This document shows, one piece after another, positions 6,312 to 13,275 of a DNA stretch of 13,745 nucleotides (position 1 is the first letter of the stretch; the number at the start of each line of letters is the position of its first letter). This stretch comes from Clostridia bacterium (GTDB taxonomy: Bacteria; Bacillota; Clostridia; Christensenellales; Borkfalkiaceae), in assembly GCA_017503885.1 (NCBI GenBank), contig JAFVSF010000105.1:1-13745 (forward strand), written 5' to 3'. Made by a program: the position numbers and the translations under genes. The notes beneath the pieces are model-generated. The model was not told the DNA's origin, searched no databases, and worked only from the letters and a program-made list of their open reading frames with translations.

Positions 6312-6503
6312 GTTAATACAGATGCGAGTTGTCACGTTTTCGTGGCAGAGAGTAGGGGAAGAACGGTGTAAATCCGTCGCAACAGCCATTACCGTATAGT
6401 CGGATAGCCTACCGTGTCGTAGTTAATCTCGGGCAAACGGAGATGCAAGCGATAGTAACTATCGCTTATTTTGGTTTGCGTCGTATTTGGTGCAAACTTT
6501 TTT
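6312..6503 (+). promoter_or_regulatory. Cobalamin riboswitch (aptamer and expression platform)
   Basis: The aptamer core reads GGGAAGAACGGTGTAAATCC near 6356-6375, then GTCGCAACAGCC and TCGGATAGCCTACC, the conserved B12-box pattern of cobalamin riboswitches. The 3' hairpin ATCTC/GAGAT (6426-6430 with 6440-6444) displays a loop containing GGGC (6431-6434), able to kiss the GCC of the internal loop (6385-6387), as the L5-L13 contact requires. A 21-nt stem-loop (6447-6467) and a terminator (6474-6503) form the expression platform. Binding of a corrinoid is expected to switch off the DUF4430 and S-component genes. The corrinoid type preferred cannot be read from the sequence. Confidence 0.92.
6474..6503 (+). 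terminator. Riboswitch-controlled terminator
   Basis: GTTTGCGTC (6474-6482) pairs with GGTGCAAAC (6489-6497) across a six-base loop and is followed by six T residues (6498-6503). The left arm GTTTGC can alternatively pair with GCAAAC at 6433-6438 inside the aptamer's 3' loop, giving a plausible antiterminator. Confidence 0.8.
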
Positions 6504-6518
6504 ATTTGGAGGCATAAA

Positions 6519-6980
6519 ATGAAAACAATAAAAAAACAAATTGCAATTTTGCTAACGGCTTTTTGTTTGTTTAGTTTTGTTGCGTGTGGAGAAAAGAAAG
6601 AGGTTTCTTCAAACAATTCTGCACTTGCAAAAGAAAACGTGAAAATAGTTGATAATATGGTTATAATCACCGTTGATAGCGACTATTTTAAGCTTGATGA
6701 AAATACTGTGCTTGTCGACTATATGACAGCACTTAAAAACGACGGAGCGTTAGAATTTACTCTTTCTAAAGATGGTATGGTAAATTCAATCAATGGGCAA
6801 GAAAATCCTGCCGATTGGACGAAGTGTTGGATGCTTTATTCTAACGACGTAGAACTTTCTAACGAAGCGTGGGGGACTGTGTCGGTTGATGGTGTTACAT
6901 ATTTTTCGGCAGTGCTAGGGGCAGAGTCTTTACCTATAAAAGACGGAAAAATTTACGTGTGGGAGTTTAAGAGTTTTTAA
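6519..6980 (+). CDS. DUF4430-domain lipoprotein, putative corrinoid-binding partner
   Basis: A 153-residue lipoprotein: signal peptide with lipobox FVAC (Cys23), a short linker, then a DUF4430-type domain (about 48-153). That domain resembles the C-terminal domain of transcobalamin/intrinsic-factor-like proteins. Landmarks are LVDYMTALKNDGALEFTL, VNSINGQE, the CWMLYSND strand and a closing IKDGKIYVWEF. ATG 6519 has SD GGAGG (6508-6512); an in-frame start 16 codons upstream lies inside the terminator and is rejected. It is the first gene behind the cobalamin riboswitch and its stop overlaps the S-component start by one base. The context supports capture of a corrinoid at the cell surface and delivery to the transporter. 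Domain and context are seen; the ligand role is inferred. Confidence 0.85.
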   Translation: MKTIKKQIAILLTAFCLFSFVACGEKKEVSSNNSALAKENVKIVDNMVIITVDSDYFKLDENTVLVDYMTALKNDGALEFTLSKDGMVNSINGQENPADWTKCWMLYSNDVELSNEAWGTVSVDGVTYFSAVLGAESLPIKDGKIYVWEFKSF

Positions 6981-7507
6981 TGTTTAAATCTGCAAAGGAA
7001 ATTGCGTACGTAGGGATAACGGTAGCCTTGTTAATAGGTGGGCAGTTGGCGTTTTCTGCAATTAGTGGGGTGGAAATTGTCACTGCTATATTTGCCGTTT
7101 TTTGCCTTGTTCTAGGTGCTGTAAGAGGGGTTGTAGTTGCGATTGCTTTTTCTCTCGTGCGTTGTTTTGTCTTTGGTTTTTTTCCACAAGTAATACTGTT
7201 ATACTTAGTTTATTATAACCTATTCGCCATTGTTGTTGGGCTTTTAGGCGTTGCAATACGTGGTAAACGTGAACTTGTAAAAATCGTACTGTTGACGTGC
7301 GTTGTGGTCGTGCTAACCGGTTGTTTCACGTTTATCGATAACTTTTTTAATATTTGGTTACTCAAATTGCCACCCGTTGCCGTAAAGATTTACGTGGCAC
7401 AGTCTATTCCCGTTGCCATTAGTCAAATGGTGTGTGCGTGTGTTACAGTTCCTCTATTTTATTATCCACTAAATAAAGTTTTTACTATAGCAAGACAAAG
7501 TTTATAA
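6980..7507 (+). CDS. ECF transporter S component, probably for cobalamin/corrinoid
   Basis: A 175-residue integral membrane protein with about six hydrophobic helices and the fold signature of energy-coupling-factor substrate-binding subunits: an N-terminal AKEIAYVGITVALLIGGQ helix, then a glycine-rich second helix. Its TAATG start overlaps the stop of the DUF4430 gene by one base, so translation is probably coupled. No EcfA, EcfA' or EcfT gene is present in the window, so it would use a shared module encoded elsewhere (group II arrangement). B12-riboswitch control makes cobalamin or a related corrinoid or precursor the likely substrate; it may be CbrT-like, but I cannot confirm orthology. 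Composite terminators follow. Confidence 0.87.
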   Translation: MFKSAKEIAYVGITVALLIGGQLAFSAISGVEIVTAIFAVFCLVLGAVRGVVVAIAFSLVRCFVFGFFPQVILLYLVYYNLFAIVVGLLGVAIRGKRELVKIVLLTCVVVVLTGCFTFIDNFFNIWLLKLPPVAVKIYVAQSIPVAISQMVCACVTVPLFYYPLNKVFTIARQSL

Positions 7508-7510
7508 AAT

Positions 7511-7563
7511 AAAAGCACGGAGAGAAGTTTGCAAGTGGGCAACTCTTTTCCGTGCTTTTCTAT
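7511..7563 (+). terminator. Composite terminator after the S-component gene
   Basis: AAAAGCACGGA (7511-7521) pairs perfectly with TCCGTGCTTTT (7549-7559). The 27-nt interior can fold further (TTGC against GCAA). The flanking A-run and T-run would let it work on either strand. Confidence 0.88.
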
Positions 7564-7572
7564 TAAACAAAT

Positions 7573-7605
7573 AAAAGCGAGAATGTTTTGCATTCTCGCT
7601 TTTTG
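7573..7605. terminator. Bidirectional terminator between convergent genes
   Basis: AAAAGCGAGAATG (7573-7585) pairs perfectly with CATTCTCGCTTTT (7591-7603) around TTTTG. The A-run on the left and T-run on the right give a U-tract on both strands. It lies eight bases beyond the stop of the minus-strand gene, so it most likely ends that transcript while backing up the plus-strand terminator. Confidence 0.93.
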
Positions 7606-7612
7606 TTAACGA

Positions 7613-10432
7613 TTAGTTATTTTCTGGATTGTCGTAATCGTAATCTTTTGCTTTTTCGTCTTCATCTGGAACAGCTACGTCGTTATTCTTAGAGAACTTC
7701 TTCTTATCGTAACCTTGGTAGTAAGTTTCAGTATGCTTTCTCTTCTTATTCTTGCCTTCGGTTGCTTTTCTAACAACTACTGCAACTAATGCTGCAACAA
7801 GTGCAAGAGCGATAATGATAGAGGTTACTTGAAGCCATCCGTAGTTTTGTTTGCCTTCAGCTTCTGTAGATTCAGTTGACTCGGTTGGAGCACTTTCTTC
7901 TACTTCAGGAGCTTCGATAATATATCTATCGTCAAGGTTTAATCTGTTGTAGATAACGAGTTTAGTATTTGTAGTGTCTACTGTTAAAGATGCAGTTGCT
8001 TCGTTAACTTGTTTCTTTGTGCTTACAGTCTTTCTAACTACGCCGTTTTCATCTTTTAATGCAAGGTTAGTATCACCAGCGTGAGATTCGTTTGCATAGT
8101 AATAAGTTGTTGTAGCCATTTCTTTCTTAGTAAACGTATAAATGTCATTTACGTTAAGAGCAGAATTGATTGCTTCGTAAGAAGTGTAAGTTGTATTTGA
8201 AGAACCAGGAAGAATAGATTGGAATAATGCAACAGAGCCGTCGCCTTCAACACCGAATTTAAGTCTTACGTCATAATTTTCAAAACCGGTAGTAATGATG
8301 AAGGTTACAGTTGCAAAACCATCTCTAAACTTATTAGACGTTTCGCTAGTAACAGTAGTAGTGTAGTTGAGTAAATCTTCGCCGTTTTTGTTGATGTTAA
8401 TGAGTTTTACAAATGCAGTAGCATCGCCGTGTACGTAAACTCTAATAGAGAACATGTAAGTAGAGTTCTTAGGAACAGAAATTACGTTACCTAAAACGAA
8501 GTTAGCACCAGTTTCGTTGTAAACCAAAAGGGCTTGAACGTGTTCGTTAGTGTCTTTTTCGGTTACTCTCATTTCATCGAGTTTTGCCTTAGCACCACCA
8601 AGTGCTGCAGCAACGGTTGCATTGTATTTATCAGCGTATTTGCTGTTTACAACACCGATTAAAGCTTTGTTTGTATCAGTTGTTTTTGATTGAGTTAAGG
8701 TTGTGCTAGAAAGTTCGTTGAGAGAAACAACGTTGCCGTTTTCAAGTAATTCTTTGCCGTAACCAGTTACGTTTACGTTGTAAGAATCTTTAGTTTCTTC
8801 ATCTTCTTCATCTTCAGGAGCTACGTAATCACTATCGTAGTTACCGATAAGAGAACATTTTTTAGCTCTCGTATCAGAGGTAACGTCTACGATATCGTAG
8901 TTTTCCTTAGTTAAGTATTCAATTTCAAAATCTTTGAAAGTTGCAACGCCGGTAGGAAGAAGTTTAACGTCGGTAATAGAATTAGCATCAGTAGGACCAA
9001 ACGAAAGTTTTAATTGATATTGCATTGTTTCGCTTAAGAAATTGTTAGCAACGTAGAAAGTAAATCTTTCAAAACCGTCGTCCTTTTCGTCTTCTTCGTC
9101 TTTTTCAGTAGAAACGTTTTCAAAAATAGCAACGTCTTTTTCTTTAGCAACGTCGTAAAGAGACATTGTTGCTTTTGTTTGATAATCTTCAGCGTCAATG
9201 TTAGCCCAGAAAGAAATTCTTACGTACGTTTCAGCATTTAACGTAAATACGTCAGAAGTATGAGTGTAAGCTGAACCTATAGCAAGTGAACTAAAGTCGA
9301 TAGTGAGAACGTTATTTTCAAAGCTTGCACCTTCGTGAACTAAAGTGTGACCTGCGTAGTCAAGATATTCGCCGTTACCACCGAGAGTGAAACTAGTTGT
9401 TGTAGATTCAGTAAGGTCGAATTTAACCGTTTTATTTACGCTAGCAACTCTACCACCGTCGGTTAAAGAGTATTCACTAGCACTAGTTTCAACTTTAACT
9501 GTCTTATCTGCAGTTGCTGCAAGGTAAGCTTCTTCATCAATAAGTTCAAAAGATACGTTATCAAAGTAAGCAAAACCTTTAACGTGGTTTTCGCAGTTGA
9601 ACTTGTTACCTTCGCCAAGACCGAGAATTAAAGTGTAAGAACTAGACTTAACGGTGTTTGGAGCAAGGTAAATGGTGTATGCTACCCAAGTTTTAGCAGT
9701 GTCGATATTTTCTATTACGAGTGGATCGTAAGTAGCACCTTCAACGGTTGGGTTAGTAACAGTGTTTTTAACCTTTATATAAGCACCGGCAGTAGAACCG
9801 TAGTTTCTAGTAAGGTCGCCAGTGTATACCCAAACTGTAAGCTTTCCGTATTCGCCAGCAGGAACTTTAAGAGAAGTTGAAGATGTTACGAATTGTGCAG
9901 CAAGCTCTTTGTTTTGAAGCATCAATACTTTAGTTCCAGCTCTATTAGCACCGTCTACCATACCAGCCTCGTTAACGTCTTCAGTCGAAGGATCGTCTAC
10001 GATAACGCCTTTCGTTACTGGCGTACCTGGATTTTCAACTGTGTTATAAGTAGTGTTGAGTTTGCCGTAAGCTTCTTCTTCAACGTCGATAATACCTCTC
10101 TTTACGTTAGAAGAACTAACTTGGAAGCCAACCTCGCCGTCTACACTGCCAGTCCACTTAGTAGAAGAACTACTTAAAGTGATAGGCTCTTTGCTTGGAT
10201 GCTTGTTAGTAGGATGCTCAAAGTCGCCGTTAGCAAAAAGTTGCTCGTCGTCTAAGGCTTCTTCTGACTCAGACTCGCTAGTAGAGTTACTATTAGTCGA
10301 AGTAGAAGTTGAAGTGGAAGTTTGTCCACCTTTACTACATGCCGTTGCAAGCACCATAGAAAGTGAAAGAACGAGCACGGTTAAAAACATAATAAATGTT
10401 TTAAAGTTAAATTTGTTTTCGATTTTGTTCAT
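7613..10432 (-). CDS. Large surface protein with lipobox, jelly-roll-like regions and C-terminal membrane helix
   Basis: A 939-residue exported protein of unrecognised family. The N-terminus is a signal peptide ending LATAC (Cys32), consistent with a lipobox. A low-complexity Ser/Thr then Glu linker follows (37-58). The body has three stretches that resemble carbohydrate-binding jelly rolls: one opening LFANGDFE (65-72) and closing YFDNVSFEL, one closing ATFKDFEIEYL, and one containing YMFSIRVYVHGDATAFVKL. Acidic runs (EDEEDEE, DEEDEKDDG) interrupt it. Near the C-terminus a Trp-led hydrophobic helix (about 866-887) precedes a 52-residue tail, first lysine-rich and then acidic. The SD AAAGGTG lies five bases before the ATG. 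It is the only minus-strand gene and monocistronic. A glycan-binding role is inference only. Confidence 0.85.
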   Translation of the reverse strand: MNKIENKFNFKTFIMFLTVLVLSLSMVLATACSKGGQTSTSTSTSTNSNSTSESESEEALDDEQLFANGDFEHPTNKHPSKEPITLSSSSTKWTGSVDGEVGFQVSSSNVKRGIIDVEEEAYGKLNTTYNTVENPGTPVTKGVIVDDPSTEDVNEAGMVDGANRAGTKVLMLQNKELAAQFVTSSTSLKVPAGEYGKLTVWVYTGDLTRNYGSTAGAYIKVKNTVTNPTVEGATYDPLVIENIDTAKTWVAYTIYLAPNTVKSSSYTLILGLGEGNKFNCENHVKGFAYFDNVSFELIDEEAYLAATADKTVKVETSASEYSLTDGGRVASVNKTVKFDLTESTTTSFTLGGNGEYLDYAGHTLVHEGASFENNVLTIDFSSLAIGSAYTHTSDVFTLNAETYVRISFWANIDAEDYQTKATMSLYDVAKEKDVAIFENVSTEKDEEDEKDDGFERFTFYVANNFLSETMQYQLKLSFGPTDANSITDVKLLPTGVATFKDFEIEYLTKENYDIVDVTSDTRAKKCSLIGNYDSDYVAPEDEEDEETKDSYNVNVTGYGKELLENGNVVSLNELSSTTLTQSKTTDTNKALIGVVNSKYADKYNATVAAALGGAKAKLDEMRVTEKDTNEHVQALLVYNETGANFVLGNVISVPKNSTYMFSIRVYVHGDATAFVKLININKNGEDLLNYTTTVTSETSNKFRDGFATVTFIITTGFENYDVRLKFGVEGDGSVALFQSILPGSSNTTYTSYEAINSALNVNDIYTFTKKEMATTTYYYANESHAGDTNLALKDENGVVRKTVSTKKQVNEATASLTVDTTNTKLVIYNRLNLDDRYIIEAPEVEESAPTESTESTEAEGKQNYGWLQVTSIIIALALVAALVAVVVRKATEGKNKKRKHTETYYQGYDKKKFSKNNDVAVPDEDEKAKDYDYDNPENN

Positions 10433-10472
10433 AAGTCACCTTTTGCACAAATGTGAATTTTTAATCCTTTAC

Positions 10473-10501
10473 ATTATACAATATTTTTCTGGCAAATGCA
10501 A
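10473..10501 (-). promoter_or_regulatory. Probable promoter of the large surface-protein gene
   Basis: On the minus strand TTGCAT (10501-10496) is followed after 17 bases by a perfect TATAAT (10478-10473), about 40 bases before the start codon. The -35 box is only a half match. In the same divergent intergenic region (10433-10620) no equally good promoter was found for the rightward transporter genes. Confidence 0.6.
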
Positions 10502-10620
10502 TTTTTTTAAGGCATATATTTCTATTTTTTTATAAATAAAAGAGTATTTTTACGCACACGCATATAAAAAGGAGCAAAAGGCAATACTAAAGTCTAAAGA
10601 AAAGGCAAATTGGGGGTTTT

Positions 10621-10989
10621 ATGACTAAGGATCTTAAAGAAAAAGTCTATCTTGCGTTAACAGGTGCGTTGACGGGGCTTGCAAATGGTTTTTTTGGTGG
10701 TGGAGGTGGTATGATAGTAGTGCCATTGATGACTTTTTTATTGCAAGTGCAAGCGAAAAAGGCACACGCAACGGCACTCGCCGTTATTTTACCCATAACT
10801 CTTATAAGTGCTTTTATTTATTTCACAAGTGGAAAATTTAATTTTGCCATTGGCGTTCCTACTGGCGTAGGCGTCGTAATAGGTGGCGTAATCGGGGCGT
10901 GGCTACTTGGAAAAATAAGTGCAAAATGGCTGACGAAAGTGTTTGCAATAGTAATGCTCGTGGCAGGCGTAAAATCAATGGTGTTTTAA
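10621..10989 (+). CDS. Half-length TauE/SafE (TSUP) membrane transporter, first subunit
   Basis: A 122-residue membrane protein with about four helices, corresponding to one half of the usual roughly 250-residue TauE/SafE (DUF81, sulfite exporter/TSUP) family. The signature is the first helix with GFFGGGGGMIVVPL (23-36), then a helix pair beginning HATALAVILP and a final WLTKVFAIVMLVAG helix. The SD is GGGGG (10612-10616) four bases before ATG. The next gene starts two bases after this stop and encodes another half, so the two products probably assemble as a heterodimer equal to one full-length transporter. The substrate (an organosulfur or other small anion, in characterised members) cannot be inferred. 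Confidence 0.88.
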   Translation: MTKDLKEKVYLALTGALTGLANGFFGGGGGMIVVPLMTFLLQVQAKKAHATALAVILPITLISAFIYFTSGKFNFAIGVPTGVGVVIGGVIGAWLLGKISAKWLTKVFAIVMLVAGVKSMVF

Positions 10990-10991
10990 TT

Positions 10992-11384
10992 ATGGTAAAA
11001 ATTCTATTTTTGGCAGTTGTCGGTGTTATGGCTGGGGTTTTAGGTGGAATGGGCATGGGTGGAGGTGCAATTTTAATTCCTCTTTTAACCGTGTTTTTTA
11101 AGGTTGATCAAATTAGTGCCCAGGCAATAAACCTAGTGGCGTTTATTCCTATGGCTATAGTTTCGTTAATTATTCACGTTAAAAATAAGCGTGTAGAAAA
11201 AGAGGGGCTACTGTGGATTATTTTACCAGCCTCTGCGTGTTCTCTTTCGGGCAGTTTGTTGGCTTTGGTTGTTAAAGGTAGTTTGTTAAAAAGATTTTTC
11301 GGTGGTTTTTTAATTGCCCTTTCTATAATGCAGTTTTTTTCAGACAAAATTGCAGAAAAAATCAAAGAAAAACAGCAAAAGTGA
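10992..11384 (+). CDS. Half-length TauE/SafE (TSUP) membrane transporter, second subunit
   Basis: A 130-residue partner of the preceding gene, again with about four helices. The first helix carries the matching glycine motif GVLGGMGMGGGAILIPLL (13-30), so this is a complete second half with its own N-terminus and not a frameshifted tail. The ATG at 10992 lies in a different frame and two bases after the upstream stop. A longer in-frame start inside the first gene lacks family similarity and is rejected. GGTG at 10980-10983 may act as a weak SD, with coupling from the upstream gene likely. The C-terminus is a lysine-rich cytoplasmic helix (KIAEKIKEKQQK). No clear terminator follows. Confidence 0.87.
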   Translation: MVKILFLAVVGVMAGVLGGMGMGGGAILIPLLTVFFKVDQISAQAINLVAFIPMAIVSLIIHVKNKRVEKEGLLWIILPASACSLSGSLLALVVKGSLLKRFFGGFLIALSIMQFFSDKIAEKIKEKQQK

Positions 11385-11411
11385 AAACTGTGTAAAATTT
11401 ACGAAAACGGC

Positions 11412-11440
11412 TTGAAAATTTAGCCGAATTATTATATAAT
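11412..11440 (+). promoter_or_regulatory. Sigma-A promoter upstream of ppx, overlapped by a dyad
   Basis: TTGAAA (11412-11417), a 17-base spacer and a perfect TATAAT (11435-11440). The inverted repeat CGGCT (11408-11412) / AGCCG (11422-11426) overlaps the -35 box, so it could be an operator, or a weak terminator for the TauE/SafE pair. The 5' leader to ppx would be about 150 nt and includes the small reading frame at 11490. The leader also has GTGTTATTAT twice (11533-11542, 11561-11570). Confidence 0.7.
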
Positions 11441-11489
11441 CTAATACGCTTATTATTAAGAGAGCAAAATGCACAATAAAGATAGATAA

Positions 11490-11585
11490 ATGCACAAAAA
11501 GGCGAAAAGGGTCTTTTCAAAATTGACTATTTGTGTTATTATATTTGCGTTAATTATAATGTGTTATTATGTAAATTTTAGTTAA
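11490..11585 (+). CDS. Possible 31-residue single-helix membrane peptide
   Basis: A short frame encodes MHKKAKRVFSKL followed by a hydrophobic helix (TICVIIFALIIMCYYV) and three final residues, a basic-then-membrane layout typical of small membrane proteins. Its ATG directly follows the TAA of a six-codon frame at 11469, which itself has an AAGAGAG element (11459-11465) upstream, so coupled initiation is possible; its own SD is poor. It ends 13 bases before the ppx start and overlaps the upstream edge of the ppx SD. In Clostridium, ppx/gppA genes often lie downstream of divIC, a small one-helix division protein, so this could be a shortened divIC-like remnant. That is speculation; it may be non-coding AT-rich leader. 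Confidence 0.35.
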   Translation: MHKKAKRVFSKLTICVIIFALIIMCYYVNFS

Positions 11586-11598
11586 AGAGGTATCTAAG

Positions 11599-13113
11599 TT
11601 GGAAAAAATAGGAATTATTGATTTAGGCTCGAATACTGCCAGATTAGTTATCGTAGAGATGCTCGGCGACGGTCATTTTATCGTTATTGACCAAATTAAG
11701 GAGAGCGTAAGGCTTGGTAAGGATATGGAAAGGGACGGTTTTTTAAAGCCTCAAAGAATTACCGAAACACTTAAAACGTTAAGGATGTTTAGAAAGCTTT
11801 GCGATGCTCACGGTATAGAAAAAATCATTGCTGTTGCAACAGCAGCCGTAAGACGTGCTAAAAACCAAAGGAGTTTTTTAGACGAGGTTGCAACTACCTG
11901 TGGTATAAAACTTCGTGTTTTAACTGCTGAAGAAGAGGCAATGTACGTTTATAAAGGTGTCATCAACACTATGGATATACCAAGGGGTATTATCTTTGAA
12001 ATAGGTGGTGGCAGTACAAAAATCGTTAGATACAATAGAAAGAACTTGTTAAATTACGAGACTCTTCCTTTCGGTGCAGTTACCTTGACCGAACTTTTCG
12101 CTGGGGACGGGTTATCTCCAGAAGAGCAGGCTTTAAAGATAGAAGAATTTTTCACTGAACAGTTAAAGAGAATAGAGTGGCTTAAAGAAGTTGAGCCAGA
12201 AACTCAGTTGATTTGCGTAGGTGGCTCAGCAAGAAGTCTTTGCAAGATAAGCAAAATGATGAAAAAGAGTCCGTTAAACACTGTACATAACTATCGTATC
12301 GACGCAGAAGAGTTCGACGGTATTTACAATATGCTTAAAGTTCTCGACCTTGATAAGAAAAAGAGAATTAAAGGCGTTTCTTCAGCAAGAGCAGATATTC
12401 TTCCTTCAGCACTCGCAGCTTTAAATAGTTTCGTTAAGTATATGAACTTTGACCAAATGACTATTTCTGGTTGTGGACTTAGAGAAGGTATTATGTTTAA
12501 TTACGCAATGCCTATCACTATTGAAAAGCCTATATCAGACGTTTTATCTTATAGTTTACAAACACTCATTAGATATTACGACTGCAACGCTAAACACGTA
12601 GAACACGTTGTAAATCTTTCAGTTCAACTTTTCCGTCAACTTAGAGTATTACATAAATTCCCAAGACAATATCTTAAGATATTGAAAGTGGTTGCAATGC
12701 TCCACGATGCGGGAACGTCAATTAAGTATTACGATTATCAAAAGCATACGGCTTACATTATACAAAATGTAAGCATATACGGTATGACAAGTAGAGAAAT
12801 AGTTATGGCGTCTTTAGTAGCGTCGGTTTACAAGGGCGACGATTTTTCTATGAGCGATTTGGCTAGATATAAGGCGTATATCGGTGAGGAAGACGTTGAT
12901 TCTATAAGAAAACTCGGTATTATGCTCCGCATAGCAGAGAGTTTGGATAGAAGTATGTCGTCTTGTGTTCAAACTATTAACTGTGACGTTTTGGGTGATT
13001 CTGTAATAATGAAAACAGAAGTTGAAGGCGACGCATCACTTGAAATAAAAGACGCTCTTTCTGCTTCGTTTGATTTTAGAAGAATCTTTAAAAAGAACTT
13101 GGAAATCTTATAA
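11599..13113 (+). CDS. ppx: Exopolyphosphatase/guanosine pentaphosphatase with HD domain
   Basis: A Ppx/GppA phosphatase that removes terminal phosphate from polyphosphate and/or pppGpp. At 504 residues it has the long form: an ASKHA-fold core plus a C-terminal HD-type domain, like E. coli Ppx. Visible motifs are DLGSNTARL (8-16), ATAAVRRAKN (80-89), EEEAMYVYKGV (111-121) with the expected catalytic glutamate, EIGGGSTKIV (134-143), and in the HD region AMLHDAG (366-372) and RIAESLDRS (444-452). Translation starts at TTG 11599, supported by SD AAAGAGG (11584-11590) and by alignment of the first residues with the family. No ppk gene is adjacent. It stands alone between its promoter region and a strong terminator. 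Choice between polyphosphate and pppGpp as main substrate cannot be made from sequence. Confidence 0.94.
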   Translation: MEKIGIIDLGSNTARLVIVEMLGDGHFIVIDQIKESVRLGKDMERDGFLKPQRITETLKTLRMFRKLCDAHGIEKIIAVATAAVRRAKNQRSFLDEVATTCGIKLRVLTAEEEAMYVYKGVINTMDIPRGIIFEIGGGSTKIVRYNRKNLLNYETLPFGAVTLTELFAGDGLSPEEQALKIEEFFTEQLKRIEWLKEVEPETQLICVGGSARSLCKISKMMKKSPLNTVHNYRIDAEEFDGIYNMLKVLDLDKKKRIKGVSSARADILPSALAALNSFVKYMNFDQMTISGCGLREGIMFNYAMPITIEKPISDVLSYSLQTLIRYYDCNAKHVEHVVNLSVQLFRQLRVLHKFPRQYLKILKVVAMLHDAGTSIKYYDYQKHTAYIIQNVSIYGMTSREIVMASLVASVYKGDDFSMSDLARYKAYIGEEDVDSIRKLGIMLRIAESLDRSMSSCVQTINCDVLGDSVIMKTEVEGDASLEIKDALSASFDFRRIFKKNLEIL

Positions 13114-13134
13114 AATATTACTATTTGTAAAATG

Positions 13135-13186
13135 GCATTCTAAAGCCGAATCCCTTGAAGGGGCTCGACTTTAGGGTGCTTTTTTT
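13135..13186 (+). terminator. Composite intrinsic terminator after ppx
   Basis: CTAAAGCCGA (13140-13149) pairs with TCGACTTTAG (13165-13174) with one mismatch, extended by GCA/TGC at the base. An inner hairpin CCCTT/AGGG sits at 13152-13162. Seven T residues follow at 13180-13186. Confidence 0.88.
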
Positions 13187-13275
13187 GTTTGTTTATTATT
13201 GAAATAAATGGGGGCAAAACGTCAATAATCGACTTATAGGCGTGTTTTTATTAAACTTTAAAGCGAAAAGGTGCT

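Noticed and set aside
6471..6518. Earlier in-frame start for the DUF4430 lipoprotein
   Set aside because: The 16 extra codons lie in the riboswitch terminator and would spoil the signal peptide; GGAGG precedes 6519.
10179..10535. 118-codon plus-strand reading frame
   Set aside because: It mirrors the repetitive Ser/Thr/Glu-coding start of the minus-strand gene and runs through its promoter; it has no SD or domain.
10899..10991. Longer start for the second TauE/SafE half inside the first gene
   Set aside because: The added 31 residues are hydrophilic and have no family resemblance; they are the first gene read in another frame.
10621..11384. A single TauE/SafE gene broken by a frameshift
   Set aside because: The second product begins with its own methionine, first helix and glycine motif immediately after a normal stop, so these are two complete half-size genes.
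11521..11580. Second ppx promoter (TTGACT at 11524)
   Set aside because: The TATATT downstream is only about 11 bases away and other pairings give poor -35 boxes, so nothing reliable can be assigned.
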